Positions 45,401-58,690 of a DNA stretch of 64,000 bases are shown here, one piece after another. This stretch comes from Cyclaneusma minus (taxonomy: Eukaryota; Ascomycota; Leotiomycetes; Marthamycetales; Marthamycetaceae): contig JAKZHN010000017.1 in the NCBI GenBank assembly GCA_037179335.1, positions 186,001 through 250,000 on the forward strand, read 5' to 3'. The position numbers were made by a program, and so were the translations under genes. The stretch's first letter is position 1. Each line of letters opens with the position of its first letter. Under the pieces are notes generated by a model. It was not told the origin of the DNA and made no database searches. It saw only the letters and a program-made list of their open reading frames with translations.

Positions 45401-48400
45401 ATATAAATAATTATTTATGGCTTTATTATAAAATCTTTTATTAAAAGTATCAATTATATTTAAATTAAATGGTATTGCAATTTAATTGTTTTTAAAAGTT
45501 TATATTATATAAATTTTATTTATAATAATAAAATCGGTTTATTGGATTTTGCAAAGCGTAATTATTTAGGCTTTTTTTAAAAAAAAAATATTTAAAATAT
45601 ATGCAATCATTAAATAATTTAATAATGCATTATTTTATTATTTTGAAAATTTGCTGCCAAATTATATATAAAATGATATGTAAATTTAATATTAATATTA
45701 ATTTTAAATATTTAATTACTTTTTTATTTTTTTAATTAATGCGTTAATAATTTAGGAAAATATTAAAGGAAAAACAGTATTAGGTCAAATATTTAATAAA
45801 CTAATATCTTTTCAATTTAAAAAGATTTGTTTTTTGCAAAAAAAAAAATATTTTTTAATTTATAAATAATATTAAATTTCTAGCTATATCCCAATATAAA
45901 TTTAAAAAATAAATAGATTTTTTTAGCCTATAGCTTTTTATTTTAGCCTATATTTTCTTTTATTAAAACTTTATTAATTTATTTATTATATTTTTATAAA
46001 TTTGCGGTATATAAATAAATTTAATATAATAATCTTTTTTTATAAAAGTTTCCTTTTTTTTTGAATTTTTTTTGAATTTTCTTAGCTTTTTAAATAATTT
46101 AAAAATATTTTGGTATTTATTAGATTTTAAATTGTTTAAATGGCTTAATTATAAAAATATTGGCATTTGCTGATTTGGAAATTGCTTGAAAAACTTTCGC
46201 GAACAATTGGTTTATTTCTTTTCATTAATTTATAAAGCGGGATTAATATTAAGCGAAATATTTTAATAATTGCTATATAGGCGCGAATTAAATTCTAGTT
46301 GGTACTTTTTAAATCTTTTTTTATTAGCGGAATATATAATATTTTATATAAAATTAAAATAATAGCTATTAATCAATAGTTTTTAGCCGGGTTAAAATCC
46401 ATTTAAATTTTTATTAAAATAATCTATTAAATTATAATTTTTAATATAAATGCAAAATTAACAATAATGCTTTGCATTTAAAACGCGCTTTATAAAGTAA
46501 AATCTTTAAATATAATAATTTAAATTTAAATTTAAATAGCTAATTTTTTTAGTACGGTATAACTTTGGAAATTTGTTATTGCGGTTTATTTAAAATTATG
46601 CAAATTAAAATTCTTAGCAAAAAAAGATTTATTCAGCGGAAAATTATTTATATATTAAGCCAATATTAAAAAGATAAAAAAATAATTTATTGCTAAAGGC
46701 AATATTAATTCCGAATTATATATATTATATATTCAAAAATTGTAATCAATATTTTTTATTTAAATTTTTAAATTTATCGCTATTAAACTATAGGCAATTT
46801 TTATTTTTCTCCAGCTATTTAAATGCAATCGTTTATTAATATATATAGCAATTCTCCAAAATTGCTTTTTTAGGCCGATTTTTTAATAAATAATTTTAAA
46901 ATCTTTTTGAAAAAATAATAGAATTGCTAATTGTTTAATTGCCTATCTATTTAAAGTTTTTATATTAAAATTAAATTAAGTTCCTATAATTCTAATTATT
47001 TCAATAATATATAAATAATTTTTAACCTTTTCCAAATATTATATTATAGAATTTTAAAATATTGCAATTTTATGAATATAGGCTAATGTTTATATTTTTG
47101 TTATTTTATTAAATCGGATTAGTATTAAATAGCCGTATTTTCTTAATAAATTATTTAGCCGCTTGGCTATTGCTTAGGGGTTTTTTTTTGCTCTAATTAA
47201 TATTTGGAAATTCGCTGGGAATAAAATCGATTTTTAAATAGCCGTTTTTTTATCGACCGTTTTTCGGCGTTTTTTAAATTTTAGCGTTTTTAAAATTATT
47301 TATTCTAATTTCAAAACAAAATTTTTTAAGCAATTGATTAATTTTTTAAAGCTGTTTTTATTTTATTTTAATAAAATCGGAAAACTAAAATCAACTTTTT
47401 TTAAATTTAAAATTAAATAATTATTGGTTTTTAAAGGCCAAAGCCCAATAAAATCAAATTGGAATTTGCTAATTTCGGACTTCAACAGGAATTAATAATT
47501 GTTTAAAGTCCAATTAAAGCTTTTTCGCCCGGCAAAATATTGCGCAATAATTCGATTTTATTAAAGATATTAAATTATTTTTAATTATTTGCTGGCTTTT
47601 TTTTAATTGCGCTTAATAGTATAGAATAATTTAAGCCTTATAGCTTAAAATTGAGAATTCTAAATTATTATAGTTTATTTAGCTTTTTAATCTTTTGTAG
47701 TATTTTTAGCGCGTTTTATAGAAACGTATTTGCTATCCTATATTTTATAAAAAAATTATAATTAATATATTTATATTTTCTAATTTTATAATTTTATACG
47801 GTTTAATTATATAAAATCTATTGCATTTTACGCAAATTGTTTAAAAAATTTTGTATATTTTAGCAATATAATTAAATTTATAATATTACAAATATTGCAT
47901 AATTTTATTAAATATATTAAAAAGCTTTATTTGCAATACTTCGCCTATAATATTAATGCTATTTTTTAGCAACCAATTTGCCGGCGCTTTAATATTAATT
48001 TTTAAAATTAAAAAGCCCTTTATTTTATTTAATTTTAAAAATCTTTTAATTGATACTATTTAAATAGTTTCCAAATTTAGGGCCTATAATTTATTATTAT
48101 TGGCTATTTGCTATATAAATAATATATTAAACCAAACGGGTATAATGCTTTTCCGGATATTATATATTATCATTGGATAATTTTAGTAAATAATAAAACC
48201 GTTAAAAATAGTTTAATTAGCCATTTTTTAAATTTACGCAATATTTTTATTTTTATTTTTAAAAATAATAATTCAAACTTTAATATTGCTGTTTTGCAAA
48301 ATTTTAATTTCTATTATAAATATATTTGGATATTTGCTATTAAGTTTACGGGCAATATCTTTTTTTAATAAATTAATCTTTTTTTGCTATTATTTTTAAT

Positions 48401-51400
48401 GGTATTTTAATTGTAATATTTCAAATGTGCTTTTTAAAGGCCAAATTGCGTTTATTTAATTTTTAATTTTTTATAAAAGAAAAACATATAGTTTTAAAAT
48501 CTATTTTTTTTTTAATATTGGCTAAAAGCCTATAGCAGCAATGGCTATATATAAGCGCTATAGCGCGTTAATTGTTTTAATAATATAATTAATTATTTTT
48601 TAATATGATGTATTTTAACTTTTAGCGCTTCCGGAAATACGCTAAATATTAAGCGGCCAATAATTGCTTTTTTTGTCATAGCAACCAATTTTATTGCCAA
48701 AATAAAAAATTTATTAAATTACTTTTTCAAGCTTTTAAATTTATTGCTGGCTAAATTCGCCTATTTATTAATCTTGCTATATTTTGTATAAATTTTTTCA
48801 ATACTTTTAATAATTGTCGTTTAAACTCGCAATTTTAAAATTGCGCTGATTTCGTTTTAATGCTATTTTAATAACGATTTGGCAATATTTTCAATTTTAT
48901 TGTTTTGCAATAGCAATGCTATTTTATTTAAAAATAAATTAATATTTCGCTGATTTATTAAATCAAGAATAGAAAATTGATTAATATAGGTTTTAGGGAT
49001 ATTGCTTTTAAGAACGAGATCCATTTTGGTATATATAAATAGAAAAAAAATATATATTAAAAACGCGCATTATAAAATTTAAATGCTTTTAAATAATAAT
49101 AATTTATATTATTTTATAAATGCAAAACAAAATTAATAAATATTAAATAAAATAAGCTATAAAATTAAAATTCTATAATCTTAATATTAAATATATTGCA
49201 AAAATAAAAACCCCTCTAATTCCTTATTTTATAAGCCAAATTAAAAAAAGCACTAAAAAGTATTTAAATAAAAATATTAAAAAAAACTTCTGCCAATACT
49301 ATAGTAAAAATTTTGCTATTTATTCAATTATGCGCCCAATATATAATTTTTAAAAAATATAGCTGCTTTTGCAAATATAGCAATTGCATTTTAATTAGAG
49401 TTATTGAATTGAAAAATCAATATTGCACGCTTTATTTGCGTATTATAAATATAAGTTTTTAAATGAAAACCTGTATTTTATCTAAATTATAAAAACCAAA
49501 AAATCAAAATAATTAAAGCAAATTTTATAATTATTTTTAAAGTTTGGAAAAATAATAAGTATATAGGGGAAATACAAAGCCAATTTGCATTTCGCAAAAA
49601 TAAATAATAGCAATTTAAAAATAATATATTATATAAAAAAACAAATTATATATTTTCGCGGCAAATATATTGCCCAATAAAGTTTTATATATTTATTATT
49701 ACAGCAAATTGGCAAATTATTTTAAAACAAATTAAATATTCATTTTAATTTATTATAAATACTATTAGCTAAATACAATGGCAAAAATACAAATTTTTAT
49801 TACAAATTTGCCAAAATTATAATATATAGGCAAAATATATAATATTATTTTAATAAGAATAGATTATTATATTACAATTATATAATTTATATATATAATT
49901 AAAAGTATTGATATATATTTTCTAATAAAACTCTTCTTTAATAAAATTATTTATTTTATAAAAACCCCTAAAATTATTATATTTAATTATAGCTTTATAT
50001 TTACTAGCTGATTATAAAAGGCCTTTTGCTATAAATTTTATATAATACGCAAATATAGCATTATATTTTATGTTTAAATAAATAAATAAATAAATCAAAC
50101 AAAACAAATTTAAAAATTTATATATCATATTATTGCAATAATAAAAAACAAAGTAAGCAATTTAATTGGCTATAATAAAATTCGCTTATAGTAATGCAAA
50201 GCAATTTTTTTATAATATATAAATATTATTCACAAAATAGCATTAATTTTTTTATGCAATTTATAAAAATTTAAAAATTTAATATAAAAAAGCAAAAAAA
50301 GAATACAATGCAATAAATATATATTATTGCAAAAATTGAAAAGAATGCTATTCATAAATATATAAAATATCATGCAAAAGATCACAAAATTTTAAATCTT
50401 AATAAAAAGAATTGAATTTTTTTATTTCTTAAAAATATACGCTTTAAGGCCGAAGAGCTAGTAAAAGAATATATAAATCCTTTCCCTATTATTAAAAAAA
50501 TAAAAGCCCAAATTTATTGCTTAACATTCCCATTTAAATTTCAATTAAAAATTTATATAATATTTTTTATATTAGCCTTCTAAAACCCGCTAAGGCATTT
50601 CAAAATAATATATATAAATTATATTTTGAAAATTTTGAAAATTTTGAAAATTTTGAAAAAAATTAAAAACTAAAAAAGAAAATGTATATATTGGAAAAGC
50701 TAAAATTAAAATTAAAACCAAAAATTAATTTAAAATGTTTTTAAAAATGCGCTAATAACTTTAAACAAATTTATTAAAAAAATATCAAAATTAAATTACA
50801 ATAATAATAGAAAAATTATAAAAAAATTCAAATTGAAACAAAATAATTAAAAGGCCACCTCCAGCTTTATATTTAAATAGAAAACGCTCAATTATATATA
50901 ATAGGAAGTAAAACTAAAACTAAAAATATTTAAAATTAAATAATAAATTTAATTTAATTAAAAATTATAAAATATATAAATAAAAACTATAAATTTCGCA
51001 TGTTAAATAATCTAATTAAAAACAAATATTATATAACAATAAATTCAATTAGCAAAATTAAAAACTCTATAATATTTCTAAATAAAGCCAATTATTAACT
51101 ATAATTTGCATATATTAAATTTATAATTCCTGTATTTTATATTATTATATTATATTGCCAAAAGCCCTTTTTTTATATTAAATAAAATATTATTAAGAAA
51201 TAATTAAAATTATAATTTATTTATATTCTAATTAAATATATATAACAAAAGTAGAAAGTAAATTTATTAAATAGCATTCAATATTAATTGCTATATATAC
51301 TAAAATATAAATTGCAAAAATAATTTTAATTTTAATTATTATTGCAATTATAATATTTTTAAAAGCATTATATATTTTATATCCTAAAACAATATAAAAT

Positions 51401-52642
51401 TTAAAAGAAAGAAAAACCCCCAATAGCCTTTATATTATTTTTTAATTAAATTAAATTAATATTGTAATTAGCGCATTTGTTTTTAAAAACAATTTAAATT
51501 TTAATATAATAATAGCAATAAAATACAAAACTATTATAAATTACATTAAATACAAAAATTCAAATAGTGAAAGTTTGCAAAACAATAAATCAATTAATAA
51601 AAAACAAAAAAAAAGCAAAATATAAATATTTTATATAGCAAAAAGATTTATAATTATCGTAATAATAATTGCATTTAAATTTGTTTGCAATTTAATTATA
51701 AATATTAAAAATATTGCAAGAAAAATCCGCAAAACAATTCTATGCATATTAAGCGCAAATACGAATTTAAAGCGTAAAACTTCTTTTAATAAAAGCGCAA
51801 TTTAAACTTTATAATAAAATTGCAAATTTAATATTGCAATTATTATAGTTATAATTAAAAGCTTTATTGCGCAAAGCTCGATTATTATTAATAAAATTTA
51901 AAAATTCGCAATTAAAAATATTATTAAAAGCTATAATGTTAAAATTAAAAAAAAGGAAAAAAGCAATCTAATTTCCAGCAAAAACACGTATATTAAAAAA
52001 TCTATATAAAAGCAATAATAAAAGAACACCTAATAAAAGCGGAAAAGCCTGCTTTATACAAATAAAATCTTTAATAAAATCCAATTTAATAACTATAAAA
52101 AAAACTAAAATAAAAAAAACCCCCTCAAATTTGCAAAAGAAAATTAAAAAAAATTAAAAATTAAAAACGCAATAAATAATTAATATATTATTATTGCAAA
52201 AAGCGTATAATGCATATATAAAAAATATATAAAAAACTAAAAAAAAACTATAAAACCAATTATTTAAAGCAAATCGGTGCTATATTAACTTTCCGGCATA
52301 TATAAAAAAAGTATACCCGAAAATTAATATAATATATATAAAACTAATAAATTTTAATATATAAAAATAAAAATTTAAAGTAATGATAAAAATATATAAA
52401 AACTTAAAATTAATTTAATAATAAATAGCGTAAATTATATATTAAAATTAAAATTTTAAGAATTAAGCAATAATAAATTTAAAAATAATTATTAATAATA
52501 GCAAATTAATGAAAGCCTATTACTTTACGCGATTAAAATAAGAAATCAAAATTAATAACTAAAGCCTAAATATTAAATTACCAAAAAGCGAAAATTCGCA
52601 TTCGAAAGCTTCGGGGCCCAAAATTATAAAAAAAGGAATAAT

Positions 52643-52867
52643 TATTATATAAAGCTAAAAAGGGTGCCCTATAGGCATTTTATAAAGCATATGCATTAAA
52701 AATGCGCAAAAAATAAGCATTGTTTATTAAAAAAGCTGAATAAAACTTTTAGCGCATAATATTTAAACGCTGCCATTTTTATTTAAAAAAGACAGCGGCT
52801 ATTCTTTATAGCTAAACAATATATTTAATGCACCCCTATTTGCCAATCTATTTTAACCATTATAATA
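52643..52867 (+). repeat. 3' LTR of copy A
   Basis: 225 bp, same length and order as the 5' LTR. Shared blocks include AGACAGCGGCTATT and AAACGCTGC. It is more mutated at its left end than the 5' LTR. Confidence 0.85.
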
Positions 52868-52872
52868 TTAAA

Positions 52873-55694
52873 TAAAAAATAATATAGAATTTTTAAAAAA
52901 ACCAATTTAAAAAAATAACTATAAAAGCTCCGATATTAGCCGCATTACACTCTTGGTAAAAAAGCTGGCGGCCGATTGTTTAAATTCGTCTTTAGCTTTT
53001 AATAAGCACGGCTATATTTTAAAATTCAAAATTTAATGAAATCCGGAAATCCATTTAAATACTCTAATAAAAAAGCTTTAAAAAGGATTGTCGCAAGGCC
53101 AAATACAAAACGTATAATAAAATCAAAATAAATCTATTAATAAAAACAATAAGCTATTAAAAAATTAACTTTTTTAATAAAAATGCTTTAATAGTAAATA
53201 TTAATTATATTCACAAAAAGCCCTGCAATAAAAAGAAAGACATTAAAAAAAGATTAGCAAAAGATAAAATTCCCGGATAAAAGGGCTTTAATAATAAATA
53301 TTAATTGCATTTTAAAAAAAAAAGAATTAAGAAAAAGCTTTTAAAAAAAGCATTAACTATTAGAAAATGATTAATTTAATCCAAAGCACTTTAATAATGA
53401 ATATTTAATATATCCGAAAAAAATCCAATAGCAAAATTTAAAATAAAAAGCTTTTAAAATAAAAAACAAGCTTTTAAATAGCAAATATAGCAATAACGAG
53501 CTATCCGGCCATGATAAATTAAAAACCGACGGCAATAAATTTAATAAAGAATTTAGCAATTTTAAACTATAATTTAATATTAATTTAAATAACGCTAATA
53601 ATAAAAGCTTTAAATCTTCAAAATATACTTATAATAATTCTAAAATATATAGCAAATTAAACTCCAAGGAGTCAAATTGTAAAAAAAGAAAAAAAGATTT
53701 AATACAAAATAAAGCCAATTCTAATGCAAATTATAACTAGGACTAAAGAACTAATTAAAAAAATTATAAAAACCAAGAAAGCATAGAGCTTGGAAAAATA
53801 AAAATTTAGAAACATCGAATTAAAAACGCCAGTATTATTGCGCTTTTTCAATCCCAAATTAAATAAATTTTCAAACGCTTTAAAGCTATTTAATATAAAG
53901 CCCATTGCTGCAAAATTAATTAAAATTAATTAATTTAATAATTTTTTTTATATTATTTAATATATTTGGCTATTATCCTATTAACTAAATAAATAAAATT
54001 AACAAAAAATAGCGATATAAATTAGAAAAATACAAAGATTAATGGGATTTTGAATCTGCAATATTGTAAATAAGTATATATTACAAAATTAAATGCAATT
54101 ATTAAAATTTATTGTTAAAATAAAAATTCTAGGCAATTATTATATTTGCAAATATATAAATAATAATATATAAATTAAAATTTATAAATTATTCAAGTAT
54201 TTTATAGCTAAAATAGGCTTTAAAAACTGCATGCGTTTAAAATTCTTCTATTGCTTATTATAGCTTGTTTAAATATATTTAATTTATATTCTATTTAAAA
54301 AATTCCATAAGAATATAGATTTTATTTTTTTAAAATATTATTATAGCATTGGCAAATGGTTGATTGCAATTGCAATTTATATAATATAATATGCAGTTAA
54401 TTTAATATATTAAAAAAAAGCTGTAATAATTGCAAGTTTATAAAAGCAATAATAAAATGCATAAGAAACTTAAGATTAATTGTATTTATTAAAATAATCC
54501 ATTATTATTTATTAGCAAAAAAATTCAAAATCTATAAAATTACTGCGCTATTATTAATTTTTTAAATATAAAAAAATAAATTTATTAATGTTTTTAGCCG
54601 GTTAAATAAATATTGCAAAAACAGATTCATTAAATATTTAATTAATAATAATATATAAGAAAATCGAATTGTTTTTTAAATCCAAGCAATATTGATAGAA
54701 TGAAATAAATTTGGCTTTTGCAAAGCTAATATATAAAATGGGATTTTTGCTGAAATATTGGAGAAATTATAATTAAATTTTCGATTTTTCATAAACAATA
54801 CCTATATTATATAGAAAGCCCGCTAAAAAAAGCAATTTTTTTATTTATAGTTAAAAATTTGCAATTTATAAATTATTATAATAATTATTTCTAATTTATA
54901 GCAAATTTGTATAATATTAAAACTTTAATAAAATCTAAAATATAAATATATAATAAAACAAAATGCAAGATTTTAAAATATAATATCCAAAGCCAAGAAA
55001 ACAATACTGGCTATATTTATATATATTGTATGCTATTTTTAAAAAACTAAAATGCATTTTTTTAAAAAAAAAGAATTGCAATATATTAACTATTATGTAA
55101 TTTTTTTTATAATATTAAAAGCCTACATTATAAAATTAAAATCCGTTTTTATTTTATAAATAAAACCCTATTAAGCATAGATTTAAATAATATCCAATAT
55201 TTTATTAATATTTGCTAAGTATTTAAATAAACGTTTAATTGCATATTTAATTATTGGCTAATAGAAACATTATTAATATATTTTAAAAAAAATTATACTA
55301 TGACAAAAAGCAAAAAAAAGCATTAAAAGCAATATTTGCTTATTGGCCAAATTTGCCAAAATTATACAATTGCTAATTAAGTATATATTATTTATAAATA
55401 ACCATTCAATTGTTAAATTTTTAAAATATATAACTAAAAAAATTAAAATTAATTTAAAATTAAAATAGGCTGAAAGTATTGCCAAATTAAAAAAATAAAT
55501 AATTAAATATTGGGTTTAGAAATAAATTATACTTTTTACAATAGTATTATAGGTATTATTTAATTGTTTTTTTCCTAGTTCGTATATTATATTTAATTTA
55601 TAATAGCAAATATATTAGATTTACTAAGGAAAGAACAATTGAAAAAAATTGAAAAAACTAAAAAAATCTCTAATATATATATATATAGCAGGAG
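52873..55694. pseudogene. AT-rich degraded DNA between the two LTR elements
   Basis: 2.8 kb without gene or LTR. A diverged tandem repeat of about 100 bp lies at about 53,185-53,430. A short better-preserved patch (AAAGCTGGCGGCCGATTG) lies at about 52,960. Two minus-strand frames (53,371-53,559 and 53,699-53,905) have no recognisable product. Confidence 0.5.
53185..53430. repeat. Diverged tandem repeat, about 100-bp period
   Basis: The theme GCTTTAATARTAAATATTAA, followed by an A-rich run, recurs at about 53,185, 53,285 and 53,388 with many transitions. Confidence 0.5.
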
Positions 55695-55919
55695 TGTTAC
55701 ACGGGGCCGAGAAGGGCCCCTTGCGGGCATTTTATAAGGCACGTACGCTAAAAGTGTGTAAAAAAAAGCATTGCTTATTAAAAAAAACTAAGCAAGGCTT
55801 GTAATATAGAATATTCAGGCGCTATTATTCTTATTTAAAAACAATAGCGGCTATTTTTATAATTAAAAAATATATATAATATATTTTTATTTATTAATAT
55901 ATTTTTAATTATTATAATA
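55695..55919 (+). repeat. 5' LTR of copy B
   Basis: 225 bp, starting TGTTACACGGGGCCGAGAAG. It retains GC-rich segments (GGGCCCCTTGCGGGC) that are AT-converted in its 3' partner. Confidence 0.85.
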
Positions 55920-58429
55920 AAATAGCCGCTTTTATTTTAAAAAGCAATAATTTGGCAAAATAATAATTATTTAATTTGCTAGCTGCGAATTTGGCAATAA
56001 CTTTATTTATAAAAATCCTATTAAAAGCTTTAAAAACCAACTTTGCCTAATTTTAAAAAGGCTTGATATTAGCAATAATATTAGCAAAATTTATAAGCTA
56101 AATTAGAAAATTATATTTAATAAAAGAAATAATATATTTATTAATAATGCTAATAAATATGCTACCAATATTAATAATTAAAATGCTTTAATTAAAAATA
56201 TAAATATATTATATAAAAGCAAAATTAATTAAGCTTCCGCTTTTATTTTTAGTTTAATTTAAAGCTAAGCAAATTTAAATTTCGATAATTTTATAGCTAT
56301 TTAATAAATTATTCAAAAATTTAAAGCTAATTTTTTTTGGCAAAATTGCAAGCTAAAATTGCAATTCTTATTTACAAATATAGCCTATTTGGCTTAAATT
56401 TTAATAATAAGCAATTAATTACTAAAAGGTTTTATATATTTAAAAACTTTTGTATATTAAATATTAAGCTATATTATATATGCAATATGTATAAATATTA
56501 TAAATAATTTAATTGCCTATAAAATTATTTTAATATATAATTTTAATTTGTGTTAAAAAATAATATAATTTATTTTTATTATATTTTAATTGTATTTAAA
56601 AATTATGTATATATTTTATAGCAATATTATTAAATAAATTATAAATTATAAAAAAAAGAAAGGAAAGTTTAATACTAAATATAATAAATATAAAATAATA
56701 GCGCATATTATATATATTAAACCAATTTGCTAAAAAAAAGATTAAAAAGAATAAAAAATTCTATTGCAAAATAAAAATCTTATTGTTTTATACAAAAAAT
56801 ATGCTTTTTATATTTTTAATCATTAATTTATTTTTAAATTTTATATCAATATTAAATAAAATTTTATTTTTTAATAAAGCAATTAATTATAAATTAATAT
56901 CTAATATATATCTAATATAATTAAAAATATTAAATATAAACATAGGCCCAATCTTTAATTTAAAATTAAAAATATATTTAATTCGAATAACTTGAAAGAA
57001 AAGATTATAATAAATTATAAAATTTATATACAATTTTAAAAAGTGATATAGCAATTTAATATTAATTTAATTGCAAAAATAAAAAAACCGGTTATTATTA
57101 AAATAAAGGCTAATAATGCAATTAAAATTAATACCGACTTTTTTTATATTTTAATTATAATTTTAATAGTTATAGCCTAGCCAATTATATTTATAAAAAA
57201 AACATTAAGATTGCTAAAAACCTAGATATAAAATTCGCGAATATAAATAGCCCGGTAATAAAATATATATTTTAAATAATAATAATTTTAGCGGCTATTA
57301 AAAAAAAGTCCATTATATAAAAGTAGCTTTAATTATAGCGAAAATTATAATGATTAAAATTTAAATAAATATAATTAAGGCCGTTTTATAAAAGCTGCAA
57401 ATAAAATTCCTAATTTTATAAATTATAAATATAAATATAATAATTAAAACAAAAAGGAAATTGCTAATAGTTGCCTAATTTAATAATTTCTTTATAAAAT
57501 AAAAATATATAATAATTGAATACTTAATTGCAATTAATATTTAAAATATAATTTCCGCTTTTATTTTTATTAATAATAAATTGAATAAAACTTTCATATT
57601 ATTAATATTTGGAAAACAATAAAAGTAAATTAATATACATATGCAATATTTATAAATTTGCTTTTTTAATAAAAATAAAATAAAATAAAAATAATATTAT
57701 AAAACTTTTATTAAATTTTTTGATAATAAAGGCAATATAAAAAGTTGAAAAATTAAAAAATATAAAATATTTGCATATTTATATAATTTGCTTTTAAATA
57801 TATTTTAGCTTAAATAAATAAATAATAAATATTATAATTAAATTAAGGCTAGTTTTATTTATAAGTATTAAATTAAATATTAAATTACTATTTAAAATAA
57901 ATTAAGAGAATTAAGAGAATTAAGCATAATAATTTATATTTTAAATAGAATAAATAAAGAATTATTATATATAAAGTATTCTATATATAAAAACTGAAAA
58001 CATAATATTAAATTATATAAAATAGCATTTAATAAAATAAATAAAAAGCTATTTTTTATAAAACATATTATAAACCAAAATAAGAACCCTATTATATACA
58101 TATTAAATAAAATACCAAAACTTTAGCAAAACAAAACCAAATTCCATTATATTTTTAAAATTGTAAATTGCTAAGTATTAAAAGTATTTGTAAAAGATAT
58201 ATAGGAAAATTAAAATTAAAATATAAAAAACCAAAAAAACCAAATTATTTTAATAATAAAGGCTAATATAATAAAAGCTAATATATTATTTATATATTTT
58301 AATTAAAATTATATTATAAAAATTGAAATAAAATTATTTTATTAATTTATTTATAAACTATTTAAAAAATAACTAATTACACTAAAAACATATTTCAATA
58401 ATATATTAATAAAAAACTAAATTTGCAAA

Positions 58430-58690
58430 TTAAAAAGCCCAGCAAAAGCTTTTATATTATTTATATTTAAAAACAATAATGCCTTATATTTATATATTAA
58501 TTATAAAAAATTAAATAATAATATTATTAAAAGTCATTGCCTATTTTTTTAATTAATAAATTTCTAATTAAATTAAAAAAAAAAAATCTTTATTAAGCTA
58601 GATTTTAAAAATTTATATTATAAAATATATATATATAAAAGATGAAAAAAATAAAAAATAGCATTTTATATAAAATATAATTATTTCAAA
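58430..58690 (+). pseudogene. Fossil Ty3/gypsy reverse transcriptase (copy B)
   Basis: Nucleotide counterpart of 38,777-38,998 (shared blocks AGCAAAAGCTTTTATATTAT and TATATATTAATTATAAAAAA), but with small insertions that break the frame. It confirms that both copies derive from one family. Confidence 0.75.

Larger units (their letters stand above)
39753..49042 (-). mobile_element. Nested 9.3-kb element inside copy A, possibly a non-LTR retrotransposon
   Basis: The position is set by comparison with copy B, whose sequence continues across the joint. The flanks carry a likely 12-bp target duplication (AAAAACAATATA at 39,741-39,752 and AAAAAAAATATA at 49,043-49,054). No terminal repeats were seen. 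On the minus strand an ATG lies 19 bases inside the right end (49,024) and reads MDLVLKSNIPKTYINQFSIL and on to a stop after about 53 codons. The left end is AT-repeat-like (AATAAATAAATAAC on the minus strand). This polarity, target duplication and lack of LTRs suggest a LINE, but no RT motif was identified. It could itself be compound. Confidence 0.55.
35940..52867 (+). mobile_element. Ty3/gypsy-like LTR retrotransposon copy A, split by a nested insertion
   Basis: Delimited by two direct 225-bp LTRs (35,940-36,164 and 52,643-52,867) and a 5-bp target duplication TTAAA on both sides (35,935-35,939 and 52,868-52,872). The internal DNA aligns by eye to copy B over its length except for an extra 9.3 kb at 39,753-49,042, leaving an element of about 7.6 kb. 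A reverse transcriptase fossil on the plus strand sets the orientation. A purine-rich tract (AAAAAAAGGAATAA) sits just before the 3' LTR. All coding frames are destroyed. Confidence 0.85.
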
